From: a virus
Strand: one strand, 5' to 3'
DNA length: 40,707 nucleotides
Virus record (IMG/VR): IMGVR_UViG_3300021952_000266
Location: 1-40,707 of that record
Positions 39,599 to 40,707 of this stretch are shown here, in pieces (within the stretch, counting starts at the first letter, position 1; each line of letters begins with the position of its first letter). The translations under genes were made by a program, and so were the position numbers. Below the pieces are notes generated by a model, which was not told the origin of the DNA, did no database searches, and saw nothing but the letters and a program-made list of their open reading frames with translations.

Positions 39599-40707
39599 GC
39601 AGTGTGACCGAATGGCAGCCGCTACCCGGCGCACAATTCCAGTTTCTCACCTGCCCGGTGTTCGAGGCTTTGATGCACGGCACCCGTGGGGGTGGCAAGA
39701 CCGACACCTTGCTTATGTCCTTCGCCCAGCACACAGGCAAGGGCTTTGGCCAGCACTGGCGTGGCGTGCTTTTCCGCCTGACTTACCCACAACTGGCTGA
39801 CGTGGTGGCCAAGTCGCGCCGCTGGTTTTCGCAATTCTTCCCCGAAGCCAAGTTCAACAAGGCTGAATACTATTGGGAGTGGCCCACGGGTGAAATGCTT
39901 TTCTTCCGCTACGGCGCCAACGAAGACGATTATTGGAACTACCACGGCCACGAATACCCGTGGCTTGGCTTTGAGGAATTGACCAACTGGCGTGACCTGA
40001 GCTTCTACGAGGCCATGCACTCCACCTGCCGCTCAAGCTATCCCGGTATGCCGCGCATGGTCCGTGGCACCTGCAACCCATTCGGCAAGGGCCACGGCTC
40101 AGTCAAAGAGCGCTTCCAGCTTGGCCGTGACGGTGTGCCTTCGGGCACTGTCCTGCGACTGGAAGGAGCCAAGCCCCGTGTGGCCATTCGCTCAAGCATT
40201 TATGAGAACAGCGTTTTGCTTGCCAATGACCCGGACTACTTGGCCACGCTCGAATCGCTCAAAGACCCAAACCGCCGCAAGGCATGGCTCGAAGGTGACT
40301 GGGACATTCACGTTGGCAGCTTCTTGGAGGGCGTGTGGGACGCTAAGCGCCATGTGGTCGAACCCTTTGCCATCCCGGCGACGTGGAAGGTGTGGAAGTC
40401 GATGGACTGGGGATATGCCAGACCGTATGCCGTTTATTGGTTTGCGCTCGACCCTGACGGTGTGCATTACATCTGGCGCGAGCTATACGGTGCAGGCGAG
40501 AAGGCCAATGAAGGCAGCCGGGAGCCAGCGCAGAAGGTGGCGTCCAAGATTAAAAACATTGAGGAACGTGACGAGCGCATGGGGTATGAGTACCGCTTAA
40601 ACCTTGCCGACCCGGCCATTTTCTCGAAGATTGGTGCCGACCGCTCGATTGGCCAAATCTTCCGCGACGGTGGCGTGAAGTGGCTCGAAGCATGGAATGC
40701 CAAAGGC
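39595..40707 (+). CDS. terL: Terminase large subunit (N-terminal 371 codons; continues at 143-418)
   Basis: The motor that pumps DNA into the head and cuts it. GTG start at 39595 overlaps the terS stop, with AAGGG at 39584-39588. Walker A is residues 29-36 (GTRGGGKT). Walker B-like WLGFEEL is at 123-129. The RNase H-like nuclease domain begins around residue 265 with D271 (SMDWGYARP). The frame is open through the right end of the window and continues at the left end; joined length is 462 residues. No inteins or frameshifts. Because the right-hand 142 bases repeat the left end, they should be counted once. Confidence 0.95.
   Translation, partial: MSSVTEWQPLPGAQFQFLTCPVFEALMHGTRGGGKTDTLLMSFAQHTGKGFGQHWRGVLFRLTYPQLADVVAKSRRWFSQFFPEAKFNKAEYYWEWPTGEMLFFRYGANEDDYWNYHGHEYPWLGFEELTNWRDLSFYEAMHSTCRSSYPGMPRMVRGTCNPFGKGHGSVKERFQLGRDGVPSGTVLRLEGAKPRVAIRSSIYENSVLLANDPDYLATLESLKDPNRRKAWLEGDWDIHVGSFLEGVWDAKRHVVEPFAIPATWKVWKSMDWGYARPYAVYWFALDPDGVHYIWRELYGAGEKANEGSREPAQKVASKIKNIEERDERMGYEYRLNLADPAIFSKIGADRSIGQIFRDGGVKWLEAWNAKG
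40566..40707. repeat. Terminal direct repeat, right copy
   Basis: Same as bases 1-142 with one mismatch (40581 g against 16 t). Marks the circular join of the genome. Confidence 0.92.

Overview
The window is one complete genome of a temperate, short-tailed phage (podovirus type, P22/BPP-1-like morphogenesis), written linearly from a circular or terminally redundant molecule. Bases 1-142 recur at 40566-40707 with one mismatch, so the unit is 40,565 bp. The join falls inside the large terminase gene, which starts at 39595, runs off the right end and finishes at 418. No host gene, tRNA or rRNA is visible. Gene content and the moderately GC-rich codon use suggest a betaproteobacterial (Burkholderiales-like) host; this is inference only.

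Layout. (1) 39071-40707 plus 1-5388: packaging and head genes: terminase small and large subunits, portal, scaffold-like protein, a small ORF, a capsid staple/decoration-like protein and the major capsid protein, closed by a strong terminator at 5409-5441. (2) 5468-10899: a receptor-binding cassette with a stalk/adaptor protein, two tandem RCC1-type beta-propeller proteins, a holin, and a collagen-like fibre that shares its N-terminus with the first stalk protein. (3) 10909-25196: P22 gp4-like adaptor, gp10-like tail nozzle, a GNAT acetyltransferase, a cupin-like protein, three ejection-type proteins and a 2770-residue polyvalent protein with a zincin motif (HEWWH) and a complete RadC-type JAMM motif. 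It fills about one fifth of the genome. (4) 25250-26132: a membrane protein and a GH24 endolysin behind a hairpin that overlaps the ribosome binding site.

(5) 26276-33724, minus strand: tyrosine integrase, a probable attP region (27554-27835), an Xis-like HTH protein, small regulators, a MazG-like protein, DUF2303, SSB, a DEDD 3'-5' exonuclease, a putative Rad52-like annealing protein and small membrane proteins. This is the leftward early/recombination operon. (6) 33725-35033: immunity region. A LexA/CI-type repressor is translationally coupled to a 58-residue membrane protein and faces a Cro/YdaS-type regulator. Seven copies of an operator of the form TTAAG-N4-CTTAA sit at the two early promoters, a lambda-like OL/OR arrangement. 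(7) 35033-39074, plus strand: rightward early operon with a DUF1376 replication protein carrying an 11.5-copy hexanucleotide repeat, a probable helper protein, zinc-ribbon, DUF1367, Ref-type nuclease, RusA resolvase and small unknown genes. It runs directly into the terminase genes.

Most early genes overlap by ATGA or TGATG. The logic is lambda-like: the repressor holds both early operons off and RecA-stimulated self-cleavage releases them. Replication/recombination genes then act, and the long rightward late region builds heads, tails and the ejectable proteins. The most unusual parts are the paired RCC1 propellers and the giant two-protease polyvalent protein.
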